A DNA stretch of 64,000 bases, from assembly GCF_028640845.1 (NCBI RefSeq), contig NC_080546.1, positions 36,215,520 through 36,279,519 of the forward strand. The letters are read 5' to 3'. Source of the stretch: Ahaetulla prasina (lineage: Eukaryota; Chordata; Lepidosauria; Squamata; Colubridae). Shown one piece after another: positions 34,216-45,799 of this stretch. How positions within the stretch are numbered: the first letter of the stretch is position 1; each line of letters starts with the position of its first letter. A program made the position numbers and the translations under genes. The notes beneath the pieces are model-generated. The model searched no databases. It saw nothing but the letters and a program-made list of their open reading frames with translations, and was not told the DNA's origin.

Positions 34216-34860
34216 ACCCCATAATCCTGAAGAAAAGGGTGGGAAAAGGGGAACATGAAAGAAACTGTCACAAACGTGAATAAATTGAAATATTGTGAAA
34301 AATTTTCTCCTAATCAAGAGCTCTGATCTCACCCACACATGTGCATCATTCATGCTTCTATTTTCATTGTAAAATAATCTAATTAACTGCTATCCAGCAT
34401 AAATAGTTTGCAGAAACTCAGTCATCTCATCTAATCTATAAAGGATTTTGTACATGGCATAAAGTAGTTGTACTTTGTATAAAATAGATGTACAGGTACA
34501 TGGTAAATAGGTTTGCATAACCTTACAATGACGCTAAATGAAAATAGAAAATAAAAAAATCAATATAATTCAAACTTGATGGATTAAAATAAAGGTGTTT
34601 TAAAAGAGAGTTTCAAATTTGAACGGTAGTTTTGATACATTTTCTTAATAAATTTAAAATAAATTTAAAATTAATTAAAATTAATAAAATTAAGCTTAAC
34701 CTTAATAATAATAACCTTAATATTAAAAAATCCCATGCAGTTTAAAATGATATGCATTGTCAAATTTGATTAAGCAATTAAATAAAATTCTATAATATGT
34801 GATGAAACCCACTGACTTTGGTAATTTTCAGTGGATTAAACAATTGAATGGGAAAACAAT
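34216..34860. other. AT-rich intergenic sequence
   Basis: Very AT-rich, with AATTAAAATTAATAA-type low complexity at 34630-34740. No gene. Confidence 0.6.
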
Positions 34861-35656
34861 TACCATATTTTTCAGACTATAAGATGCTGCAAAGTATAAA
34901 ATGCCCCTAGCTTTTGGGGAGGAAAACAAGAAAAAATCTGCCTCTGCCTCCCAGCAATTTGTCTCCTTGCAACAAACAGTGTGGTCAGCTTCAGCACAGC
35001 CTTATTTAGCATGAGCAACTGATTGGCAGTTGGATCTACATCCCAGAATACCTTCTATCAGCTGTTCCAGGCGGTGGGAATCGCCACCACCGTTGCCACC
35101 CATTGCTGCTGCCGCATATCACTGCCTCCGAGTGCCCCATTTTTGGCCTCCATGCATCCTTTTTTGGGCCTCCACACACTCCATTTTTGGCCTCCATGTG
35201 CCTCATATTTGGTCCATTCCAGGCGGTGGACATCGCCGCTGCCTATCCCCGCCACCTGGAATGGGCCGAAAATGGGACGTGTGGAGACAAAAAATGGGAT
35301 GCCCAGAAGCCAAAAATGGGATCCATGGAGGCCGAAAATGGGGCACGTGGCGGCTGCGATAGGTGACAATGGCGATGGGCAGTGGTGATCCCTGCAGCCT
35401 GGAACAGCTGATAGATGGTATTCCAGGAGGCCGATCCAGCCACCTATCAGCTGTTCATGCTAAATCAGACTGTGCTGAAGCTGACCTCGCTGTTTGCTGC
35501 AAGGAGGTAAATTGCTGGGAGGCAGAGGCTGAAGAGTGGGGGCTAGTGGGTGGGCAGGGCTTCGGCAACATTCGCTGTATAAGTTGCACAGACATTTCCA
35601 ACCAATTTTGGGGTGGGTGGGCGGAAAGTGCGTTTTATACTCTGAAAAATACGGTA
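34861..35656. mobile_element. large palindromic MITE flanked by TA
   Basis: Ends TACCATATTTTTCAGACTAT and, inverted, TACCGTATTTTTCAGAGTAT match those at 15397-15957. Inverted arms well over 100 bases long (TATCAGCTGTTCCAGGC facing GCCTGGAACAGCTGATA) surround an interior of repeated CCAAAAATGGG blocks. Several short overlapping ORFs on both strands result from the palindrome. Confidence 0.82.
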
Positions 35657-37006
35657 ACCATTATAGTTATTCCACTTTCTTGTCATTAAAAAAATCTCTG
35701 TCGGGGGATGGGGGCGACCAGCAGGAAACATGGTTGTGCTTATATTCTACCTGTGGGCTTCCCAGGAGCATCTGGTTAGCAGCCATCGCAGAAACAGTTT
35801 ACTAACAGTATACTGTAGTCTATACAATATAGCTCTTTTTATGTTCTTAGATATAACAAAATCTTCTAATAGCTGACCTAGTCTCCACCCCTAACCCTCC
35901 TTTCTGCATTCTTATAAAAGTTATTCAGGGAATTCTGATTTTCATGATGTTCTTTCAGTAGAACGGCAATCTGCAGCTTTGTGGCCAGTAACATCATTAG
36001 ATCTTTTTTCTCCTGCCAAAGAGGCGAATTATACTTTTCCAAACAGAACTGTAGACCACCCAAAGTGAAGCATGAAGGTAAATACTATTATTGCTCCAGT
36101 TTAGACTATTGTACATCTGCAAGGCCAAAACTATTATTTATCTCATGCCTAAGTTCTCTGAAAACCTCTGCCTTAAAGTAGAAGAGTCAGCTGTTTTATC
36201 CTCTGAGTAAATGTGCAAAGTCAGCAGTCCACCAAAGAAAGCAGCAGTGAACTTCCACTTTTGTCTTAAACAGAAAGGCAAAGAATTGTGAAATATAGAA
36301 GCATTAATTTTTGCCACTTTATTGATTCCTCTACTAGTTAATAAATGTGCAACCTTTGCCCTTTCTTGTCTCATTTTGCAAACTAAATTCAAGGCTAACA
36401 TCTTTGCTTTTAAAAATGTGCTTTGCTACATAGAAAAAGAAATGTTCACTTCACTGAAGAGCTCAGCCTAAATTATAAAATGCTCCTTTGTCAAGGATTG
36501 ATGCTAATCGCAATGCCTTCCCACTCTAACAATAAGCTATTATGAAATCTCCCAAGATAATGAGAAATCATTTTATGTTCTCAGTTAAAACAAGGCAGCA
36601 GTTTCAACTTGGCTTGCTTTATACATACTGGAGCTTTGATGTTACCAATTCTGCTAACATGATTGCCTTTCTTATGTAACCATGGAATGAAACGGTTAAT
36701 AGCATTAATATTTCCATTTCGATCCAGAGTCCTTTACAGAAAAACTACACAATTTGAGATCCATATCTACCAAATTGTGATTTTCAACATGAGAGAAAGG
36801 AATAATCATTATAAGACTGAAGAGTAAATGCTATATCTTATATATGACTGTATTTTACTCCATTAACAAAAACAAAGTTAAAGTTATATTTAAACTTTGC
36901 CTTGGGTTCATTCAAGCTCCCTATCTCCACCCATCAAAGGCCAAGTGAAGTGTCTGCCTTCTTTATAATATTTGTGACTTTGACACCCCAGATTTTCCAC
37001 TTTTCA
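35657..37006. other. intergenic sequence, nothing recognised
   Basis: AT-rich, no coding or repeat pattern assigned. 36993-37006 is the left target duplication of the next element. Confidence 0.5.
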
Positions 37007-37457
37007 TTTTTTTTTTATTCAAAAAGTTTTACAAAAAATTTCCTCCCCTTTCCCCCAGCCCCCCTCCCCCCTGACTTCCCGGAACAAACACAAGGTATAG
37101 TTAAAAATAAAACAAACAGTTTTCCCTCTCTAGCTCTGACTTCCTCCTTACATAACCAAAATCCTCCCCCCCCAAAAATTAACAATTAACAATAATAAAA
37201 TATATAAATCAGTAGAACAAATTAATCCTAAAGTATTTAAAACCAGCTAATGTGTAAAAGTCCAATCCAATTCAGAGAATATCTCCCTTATAGCTTCTAT
37301 AACCATATAATTTCCCCCCAAAATCTTTCTTACATAAGATCTTTCAAGAATATTCTATTTGCAATTCAGTAGAACACATTATATAATTTGAATACAAGAA
37401 ATTACAGTATCTCAACTTTATATTCAAAATCCAGTATAAATCCAAATATTTAGTCTT

Positions 37458-38051
37458 TTATGATAGATGTGAAATATAATCAACCCATTTCTTCCAGATC
37501 TTTCTCACATAAAGTCTTTCAGGGACGCTAATATTTTTATCTGTTAATATTTCAAAAAAAGCTTCTTTCAAGGATAATACTTTTATCTCTTGCCATTTTA
37601 TTTGATGCATTAGTCTCTGTCTTTCCTTCATTACTCCTTTTAAAAAGTCAATCACAATATTTCCTAATAGTTCCTTATGTCCACCAATCCACAAGTTACT
37701 GCCATATATTCCATCAGTCCAGAAAGAGAACTCTTGGAAAGCATTAACTCTGTGAATTTTTCCAATTTGGGAGACAGCCTCTTGTAACACAGATTCAGGC
37801 ATTTCATCTAAACTGTTTAAAAAGAGCCTTGTTAGATCATCTTGTTTATTCACAATCATATCTTCATTTTTATCCATTTTTGTTTGCACCTCCATTCCAT
37901 CCAAGTACTGATTACACTGGTTAATTTCCTCCAAGCTCTCATCCAAAACATCCCCATTTTTTATCAATTCGTATTTTTGAATAATTAAATACATTCTTTC
38001 TGTATAATCCTGTATAAAGTCACGAATCCATTCTTCTGAAAGAACCTTCAT
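37458..38051 (-). CDS. 197-residue ORF of the L1-derived element
   Basis: The frame is uninterrupted from ATG (38051) to TAG. The product is acidic to mid-region with many Glu, Lys and Leu/Ile residues, consistent with helix or coiled coil (YTERMYLIIQKYELIKNG, then EINQCNQYLDGMEVQT). The last part (ERLYVRKIWKKWVDYIS) resembles the extreme C-terminus of squamate L1 ORF2, which reads EKYIWEWRKWIDY in a shifted frame of the neighbouring L1. The likely origin is an internally deleted L1 whose ORF1-like N-terminus was fused to the ORF2 tail. I see no RRM, endonuclease or RT motif. It is transposon-derived rather than a host gene, and I assign no function. Confidence 0.55.
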   Translation of the reverse strand: MKVLSEEWIRDFIQDYTERMYLIIQKYELIKNGDVLDESLEEINQCNQYLDGMEVQTKMDKNEDMIVNKQDDLTRLFLNSLDEMPESVLQEAVSQIGKIHRVNAFQEFSFWTDGIYGSNLWIGGHKELLGNIVIDFLKGVMKERQRLMHQIKWQEIKVLSLKEAFFEILTDKNISVPERLYVRKIWKKWVDYISHLS

Positions 38052-38529
38052 GGCAAAGTTCTTATGGAGAATCCCCTTATGAAATACTTAAACAAACTAA
38101 TATAATCCAACAGTCCACAGTCCAACACAATAATATAAAATCTCCATTCACTTTCACTTTCTCAGCAAATAAACGCCTTTTTTCCTTTAAGTATAGGAGA
38201 GCTCAATTCGTTACAATCCACAAATAGTGTTTCCCAGCTTCTTAATTATGCAGCTTGCTCCTTTTTACTTTACTTTACTTCCCTTTACTTTCACTTCCTC
38301 TCAAACGCCATTTTAAACAGTCAGTTAAGGCAAGGGAAAAAAAAGTTTCTCTTTTTAAAAGGTGGAAGTCAGGAAATCAAAAATACTTGCAATCCAATAA
38401 TTGTTCACTCGTGCTTCTTCCGTCTGCATATAAAAATCCACAAAAAGAAATCATTTGAGCAGAGGTGGACACCTTCCTCTTTTCCTGCTTTTGCAGGAGC
38501 GCACTGAAGACCGGAGATAGCAGGATTTC

Positions 38530-41098
38530 TTTTTTTTTTTTTTTTTAAGGGCAAAATTTTTATTTTCCATAATAATTCCCACAATTTGACCAGTGTACAA
38601 TACAATCACTTATCCAACAATCAATCCTATACTCAAATTATACTCAATCAGGGCTGCTCGACCGCCACTCCCTCCCTTAATCCTTTCTTCCCTTCTCATC
38701 CTTCTTCAACTTTCCCCACCATCCTTCTCCTCGCTTTCCTACTTCCCCACTTTCCCACTTCTCACTACCATCCTTTCTAACTCTCTATCTCCTTCTTCTC
38801 CTCCTCCTATCCTTTCTTCTCCCTTCCTTCTTTCCTCCCTATCCACCTACCTACCTACTTTCTTCCTTCTTTACTCCTCTTTCCTTACCCTTTCCCTTCG
38901 GGAGTGGTTACCGAGCAGTCCCGACTTTACACCATTCCAACTTGTTTAATTCTACCATTATTCCTGTACAATGGCAACCAATCAATTTATAATCTTCCCC
39001 TTTCCCCCCCCCATTTCTCCCCTCCCCCCCCGAGACTTCCCAGAACAGAATACAGGGTATTGTAACTAACAAACATAATCTAAAATATAACATAAAACAT
39101 ATTCCATTTCACACCATCACACTCTCAATTCCCTTCTTTCTTAAACTAATACATAGTAATTCCTAACTTCACTCAAAAACTAATTGATATTTTTTAATCT
39201 GATACTTATTTTGTCTATAATCAATCCACTTCCTCCATTCCCAAATATATTTTTCTTGTGTACAGTCTTTCAAGTAGGCAGAAATTTTGCCATTTCTGCT
39301 AAATTTGATACTTTACTAATCCATTCTCCAATTGTAGGTAAGTCTTCTTTCTTCCAATATTGTGCAATCAATAATCTTGCAGCAGTTATTAAATTCAGAA
39401 TCAGTTTTGTCTCTATAACAGTGCAATCTGGAATTATTCCTAATAAAAAGAACTGTGGAACAAACTTGATCTTCTTTTTCAAAATGTTCTGCATAATCCA
39501 CCATATTTTTAATCCAAAAGGCTTTAACTTTTTTGCAAGTCCACCATATATGATAATAGGTAGCATCCTCACAATCACATCTCCAACATTTTGCTTTCAC
39601 ATTTGGATACATACATGACAGTGTTTTAGGATCTAAATGCCATCTATAAAACATTTTATAAAATTTTCTCTTAAATTTTGTGCTTATGAATTTAACATTC
39701 CTCACCCAAATTTTTCCCCATGTTTCTAACATTATAGGTTGTTGAAAATTTTGTGTCCATTTTACCATACAATCTTTAACCAACTCCATTTCTGAATCAA
39801 TTTCAACCAATACATTATATAATCTCTTTATATGCTGTTGACCTTGATCTTTTATTTGTTTTACCAAATTATCATCACTTTGCCTTATACCAATTTTCTG
39901 ATCTATTTTCCTTCTAGATTGCAATTGTCCATACTGGAACCATGTATAATTTCTCCCTTCATCCCTCAATTTCTCCCTAGATTTTAACTGTAATTCCCCT
40001 TTTGCCATAGTCAAAAGCTCTTTGTAAGTGATAACCTCCATTTTTTGTAATATATTTATATTCTTTATCATATGTCTGGGGATGGTCCATATTGGTATCT
40101 TTCCATCTAACTTATATTGATATTTTTTCCAAACCCTCAACAAAGCACTTCTAACCATATTATTCTTAAATGTCTTATCAATTTTCTTGTCATATATTAC
40201 ATATGCATGCCATCCATATAACAAACCATAACCTTCTATATTCAAAATCCTTTCCTCTGTTAAATTAATCCAATCAGAAATTAAAGTTAAAACAACTGCA
40301 TCATAGTACAATTTCAAGTTAGGCATTTTTAAACCCCCTCTTTCCCTAACATCTTGCATTATTTTTAACTTTATCCTCGGTTTTTTACCCTTCCATACAA
40401 AATTATTAATCCCTTTTTGCCATTCTTGTAAATTTGCATCTTTCTTCAATATTGGAATCATTTGAAACAAAAATAAAAATCTAGGCAAAACATTCATTTT
40501 TATAGCTGCCACTCTTCCCAACAATGATAATTGTAACTTCTTCCATTTCTCCATTTCTTTAATTACTTTTCCCCACAATACCTCATAATTATTTTTATAT
40601 AATTTTACATTCGATGCTGTAATGTATACTCCTAAGTATTTAACCTTTTTAACTACTTCATATCCAGTTATTCTTTCTAATTCTTCCCTCTGATGTGTAT
40701 TCATATTTTTAATTATCATTTTTGTCTTCTGTTGATTCACTTTAAACCCAGATACCTTACTATACTGATCAATTGTCTCCATCAAATATACAGCTGAATG
40801 TATTGGTTGAGATAAAGAAACAACCAGATCATCTGCAAACGCTCTTAATTTATAATCTTGATTTTTAATTCTAATTCCTTTTATTCGATCTAAACCACGT
40901 ATCTTACTCAATAATATTTCCAAAGTTAGAATGAATAATAATGGTGACAAGGGACATCTTTGTCTAGTCCCTTTCTCAATCTTGAAAGATTCTGTTAATC
41001 CACCATTTACTATTATTTGAGCTGTTTGCTTTTGATATATAGCCTTAATTGTTTGAATAAAATAATCCCCAAATTGCATTTTTTCTATTACTTTAAAC
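38530..41098 (-). mobile_element. L1 LINE, 5'-truncated, nested insertion
   Basis: A 15-bp target duplication AGATAGCAGGATTTC (38515-38529 and 41099-41113) flanks it exactly. A poly-T run at 38530-38547 is its poly-A tail. The 3' untranslated region contains a roughly 240-base pyrimidine tract (38660-38900), i.e. polypurine on the L1 strand, as in other L1 3' UTRs. ORF2 follows. The perfect target duplication indicates it is younger than its host element. Confidence 0.95.
39185..41098 (-). pseudogene. L1 ORF2 C-terminal part (reverse transcriptase onward)
   Basis: A frame of nearly 600 codons (41098 down to 39316) starts inside the RT domain. It contains KGTRQRCPLSPLLF, the catalytic RAFADDLVV box near 40830 and the downstream thumb region, then a Cys-rich CWRCDCEDATYYHIWWTC segment (about 39560) typical of L1 ORF2 C-termini. 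The endonuclease and N-terminal RT are missing by 5' truncation. A frameshift near 39475 and another near 39285 move the last part (ILNLITAARLLIAQYWK, then KYIWEWRKWIDY) into other frames. Not functional, but little decayed. Confidence 0.93.
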
Positions 41099-41350
41099 AG
41101 ATAGCAGGATTTCAATGGGATTCAAACCCTTCAGGACTCTGCATAAGAAAAACAAAGCCCCTAGGTGAATCTACCACTCCCCCCTGCAGCTCTATTCTCT
41201 CTCTTTCAACCAGAGAGAGAAATCGAAGCCGGGAACAGCTGTTTTTCGCTGTTTTCACCGGCTTTTACGATATCCAGTGCAGAGTGCCTTAAGTTAGGCA
41301 CCCAGCAAGAAAGGTGGGGCCAACCGGAAGTCCAGAATTTCCGCTTTTCA

Positions 41351-42415
41351 ATTACTTACAAATCACTTTGAAGAGACATTTTTTTCTGCAGCTCTCTAAA
41401 TGCAGAGAATAGCAAGAAACACCAGGAACTTAAATTCTGTAAGCTGCCTTGAGTCACCATGTACGAATTGGTGGCAATATAAATTCAATAAATAAATAAG
41501 AGTTTTCATTCATTTTTATTTATTGATTTAGAATAAATAAATGTAACTGCCTGGTGTAACTGTCTGTAACTTAAGAAATACAATCCTCAGCAGCTCACAA
41601 CAGTTGAATAAAACCAAATGTCATAAAAACAATAAAAAAGAAAAAGTATTAAAAACAAATAGCCTAGTGCCACAGCCAACCTCCTTTGATACAACCAACA
41701 ACACAGTCTTCAAGTGGCAACTTTTTTCCTCACCCCACTGATGAATGCAAAAAAAATATCTTCATTGCTGCCCAACTCAAGGTACTTTAGGTTCTGGAAA
41801 CAACAAAAATAATCTCCACTGCTATTAAACCAGAAAATGGAAATAATTGTAGCCTCTCCCTAATACACATTGTATGCATTTATCATTTAAAAATTGTTCC
41901 CATTATGGAAGTTTTCTTATTAATAGCACTAACCATTAGTGCTATTCAGTGCTTTGAGTTTGATTCCAAAAGAATGATTTGAATCACAAGGAAATACAAA
42001 CATAGCACAATCTGCAACTCTGGAAAGCAGCTGTGTTTGTCTCCTGGATCATGTGGCTGCCCTCCACAGCTGGCCTAAAAGGCACCTTCCAAGTATTTGA
42101 CTCTAAGATTCAATTTCAAACAGGTTTCTATATTACTCAAAGTTCATGTAGAACCGACTTCAGTAATTGTACTTACATATTGTCTTAGAACAGAAAGAGA
42201 TAAGCACCACACTCTAAATCTTGACCCTGTTTTAATGGTAAATATGATTGGAGTGTATATCACTAGAAAAAAGAAATGTAGTTGAGTCACCATTTCTGTA
42301 GACATTTTTTTCAGATATTAAGGAAAAGAAAGTGACAGTGGAAGCAAATTTGTTTTTAGGAAAAAATTGTTCTGTAATCCACAACTCCTACACTGCAGAA
42401 ACATTTGGACCAGAC
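41351..42415. other. intergenic sequence with possible repeat tails
   Basis: GTAAGCTGCCTTGAGTCACC followed by AATAAATAAATAA near 41440-41500 looks like a short SINE or LINE tail. The rest has no assigned pattern. Confidence 0.45.
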
Positions 42416-43640
42416 AACTCGACCATGGTAAAGCAATAGATGTAATTTACATAGGCTTTGCAAAGCCTTTGATCCAGTGGTCCACGACAAACTACTGTTA
42501 AAACTAAGCTCTTACGGCATTTCTGGATCCCTGCACAAGTGGATAGGTGTGTTTTGACAAGTAGTCAAAATAGGGAGCGCTTTATCAAACCCTGCATCAG
42601 TTAACAGTAGTGTCCCTCAAGGCAGCATATTAGGACACATACTCTTTCTGCTTTACATAAATGACTTTTGCGATCATATAAGCAGCTCCGTCCTCTTCGC
42701 TGATGACGTAAAACTAGTTAACATCAGCGACCATACTGCTGCCCTTCAAAGTGACCTTGACTATGTGTCAGAATGCTCGAACAATTGGCAACTCCAAATC
42801 ACAACTAGCAAATGTTCTGTCTTACACATTAGCAACAAAAATCATAACACCAAATGCTAGCTGGGTGGATAAGACCTCATAGATGGCCCACACACTGTCA
42901 AAGACCTAGTAGTACTCATCTCAAACAATCTAAGCCCCAGAGCTCACTGTACAGCATTGCCAAAAAGGCACTAAGACTTGTTAATCTAATTTTGCGAAGG
43001 TTCTTCTCTGGTAACACTGTACTGCTAACTAGGGAATACAAAACCTTTGCCAGACCAATCCTCAAATACAGTTCATCATATACCTACACTGTATATCGGA
43101 CAATAATACAATTGAGTGAGTTCAGAGGTATTTCATCAAAAGAGTACTCCACTCCTCTGCTCACAATAGAATACTTTATGCCACCAGGCTTGAAATTTTG
43201 GGCTTGGACAACTGTGAACTATGCCGCCTATGATCTGACCTAAACACAGTACACAAAATTGTCTGCTACAATGTCCTACCTGTCAACAACTACTTCAGCT
43301 TCAACCGCAATAATACACAGGCAAACAATAGATACAAACTAAATGTAAACTGCTCCAAACTCGATTGCAGAAAATATGACTTCAGCAATAGAGTGGTCAA
43401 TGCCTGGAATGCTCTACCTGACTCCATTATTACTTCCTCAAACCTCCATAGCTTCAACGTTAAACTGACTACTGCGGATCTCACACCTAAGTGGCCTGTA
43501 AGGGGGCATGCATAAGCGCACCACCGTGCCTATTGTCTCTGTCCTACTGTCCCCATTTGTACTCATTCCATGTGCTCTTGTCCATGTATATACTTAACCT
43601 GTTTTCTCGTACATGTTTGAGAAACTAAATAAATAAATAA
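42416..43640 (+). mobile_element. L2/CR1-like LINE with RT domain, 5'-truncated
   Basis: Across frames it encodes AFDPVVHDKLL, VPQGSILG, and the catalytic LFADDVKLV (near 42697-42720). A C-terminus YKTFARPILKYSSS follows, then a 3' end GCATAAGCGCACCACCGTGC and an AAATAAATAAATAAA tail. Frames are broken in several places. Same family as 21421-22110. Confidence 0.9.
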
Positions 43641-44913
43641 ATAAAAAGAAAGAAAAAGCATCCCTTCTCATACCACCCCCTTTCCATTTTATGTTGTGGG
43701 AAGCCCCCTCCTTATAAGAATGAAATATTTTGGGGGATATTAAAAAGGCAGAATATTATATTTCCCTAAAGGAGAAATGGAGAAACATGCTCTTAAAGAC
43801 AGAAAGCAGACTCAGTCCTTCTTAATGGCCCTCCCCCCACAGCAAATATTTGTGCCCATTAAGAAAGATTGGGCCAGCCTATTCAGAAACAAAAGACCTT
43901 CACTGCCAGCAATGGGATTAAAAATTTACATACTCCACACAAATTCTAAGAACAGGACATGACCATTTAGGACATAATAAGCTTAACCCACTACCATTTA
44001 GCAGAAGACACAGAGTTCACTACAATTTCCTAAGGGCATGTCAGACATTTTACCACCACCACCCAGCAGCATTTCAGGACCTGTATAAAAATCCTATCAC
44101 TCATCTGCAATTCTGACCCAGAACTGCACGCTGTCTTTGTGTGTGTGGTTCTGTTCATCAATAAATGTTCTTTCCAATCAGCCTCCATGTTGTTTCCAGC
44201 ATCTTTCCCCCAGCTTGGAACTGAACCAGATGGATTTTCCTTCCAACAAATAAACCAAGATTACGTTCTATAACTGGTAATCTGGAACTACACTGAAAAT
44301 GCAGAAAGAAAACACCATTACATCTAGTGCCCTAGATCCAGTGTGAATACACTTGATATTTATTTGTTTATTTATAAAATAGATTGGCCGCCTATCTTAC
44401 CATAAGATAACTCTGTGCACCTTATAATCATAAATATATATATACATTGAAATATGAATAAATTAAAACCAAACATTAAAATCTAAGGACACATGGGAAG
44501 GGCAGTTGTTTCTTGATCAACCACCTCCACTCTATTGTGCTTGTTTTGCTCGCACATGGCACTTCTGCGCATGCACAGAACCTTCCAAGCATCTGTGATG
44601 ATATCCGGGCAGGTGGGCAGAACCTCCCGCTGCCACCACTAGCTATTTGCCCAAACTAGGGTGAACCGGTAGAAACCCACCACTGCTGGGGCTACAGGCC
44701 AACTGGCAGAACCAGATCTTTAGGCCCTCACCTCACATCAGGAGACAAGATGTTCCAGAGGACAGGAGCAACAGCAGAAAATGCCTTCCTCCTGGACCCC
44801 ACCAGCCAGAATAATCAGGCTGATGGGACCTGCAGTATGCCTTCTCTGCTGGCATGAGTGGGACTGGCCAGTCCCCTTGGGGTGAGCTGGTCCGTCAAGT
44901 AAACATTCATATG
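43641..44913. other. intergenic sequence, possible old repeat at 44700-44900
   Basis: No gene seen. 44700-44900 (CAAGATGTTCCAGAGGACAG and following) resembles sequence I associate with old reptile interspersed repeats, without firm assignment. Confidence 0.4.
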
Positions 44914-45343
44914 CAGTGGTGAAATCCTCCGTGGATTGCCATCGGTTCACTGCCCGTGCATGTGCAGTACACACCAAATGTGCGCTATATGCGCACTGTG
45001 CACAAAAAGCATGCTGCGCGCCCACATGTAAAGTGTGCACTGAAAGCACACTGTGCACATGCACAATGCACACCTACCGCGTGCTTTGCACTGAAAAAGG
45101 AGGCTTGGGAAGGTAAGTAAAAGAGCAGTGGGGAGGAAACAGCTGTTCTGCGCGATTTAGCTTCACTAGAAAACAAGATTTCCTGCTTTCTAGCAAATAT
45201 AAACTGTGTGGCACAGCTGATTGTGAGAAATACTGGTTCACTCAAACCGGTAGCTTTTTTTCACTACTGGTTTGCCGGAACCGGTAGTTTTTATCACTAC
45301 CGGTTCGCTCGAACTGGTGCGAACCAGTAATATTTCACCCCTG
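44914..45343. mobile_element. hAT-like non-autonomous element, family A copy 3
   Basis: Ends CAGTGGTGAAATC and ATTTCACCCCTG with perfect 8-bp duplications TTCATATG (44906-44913 and 45344-45351). The interior has alternating GTGCAC-type tracts near 44955-45080 and CCGGTAGTTTTTATCACTAC-like blocks. No coding capacity. Confidence 0.94.
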
Positions 45344-45547
45344 TTCATATGAAAAATACATGTTTATGAATTGTATACATACACCCACAGATATCCACTT
45401 AGAGACACATGTATACACACATGCTGATATTCTTGATTCTGCATATTTGTTATTTTTATTTGGAAATCAACTAATGATGAAAATCATCAGCAGAACAATG
45501 TGAACAACGTTGAAAACACTTGTGTGACAGGTAAGAATACTTCCACT

Positions 45548-45791
45548 CAGTGGTGAAATCCAATTTTTTTTACTACCAGTTCTATGGGCATGGTTTGGGA
45601 GGACGTGGTGTGGCTTGGTGGGTGTGGCAGGGGAAGGATACTGCAAAATCTCCACTCACTCCCCACTCTGGGGCCATCCAGAGGTGGTATTTGCTGGTTC
45701 TCTGAACTACTCAAAATTTCCGCTACTAGTTCTCCGAACTGCTTAAAATTTCCATTACCGGTTCTCTAGAACCTGCTGGATTTCACCCTTG
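45548..45791. mobile_element. hAT-like non-autonomous element, family A copy 4
   Basis: Ends CAGTGGTGAAATC and GATTTCACCCTTG with perfect 8-bp duplications CTTCCACT (45540-45547 and 45792-45799). At 244 bp it is the shortest copy and shows the core shared by the others (CTACCAGTTCTATGGGCATG near the left end, then TTCTCCGAACTG units). Confidence 0.94.
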
Positions 45792-45799
45792 CTTCCACT

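Larger units (their letters stand above)
37007..41337 (-). mobile_element. L1-derived non-autonomous element with one ORF, split by a younger L1
   Basis: Read on the minus strand: a GC-richer leader (41337 to 41114, beginning TTCTGGACTTCCGG) and its continuation (38529 to 38052). Then one ORF (38051-37458), an untranslated region with a polypurine tract, and a poly-A tail (poly-T at 37007-37016). Its 3' region shares the GAAGTC-type and TTGTGTTTGTTCCGG-like blocks with the inner L1. Imperfect flanks TTTTCCACTTTTCA (36993-37006) and TTTCCGCTTTTCA (41338-41350) look like the target duplication. Without the inner L1 it is about 1.75 kb and has no room for a reverse transcriptase. Confidence 0.7.

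Noticed and set aside
44738..45116. Cys/His-rich frames
   Set aside because: Most of the Cys/His-rich part translates the GTGCAC-type repeats inside hAT-like family A copy 3.
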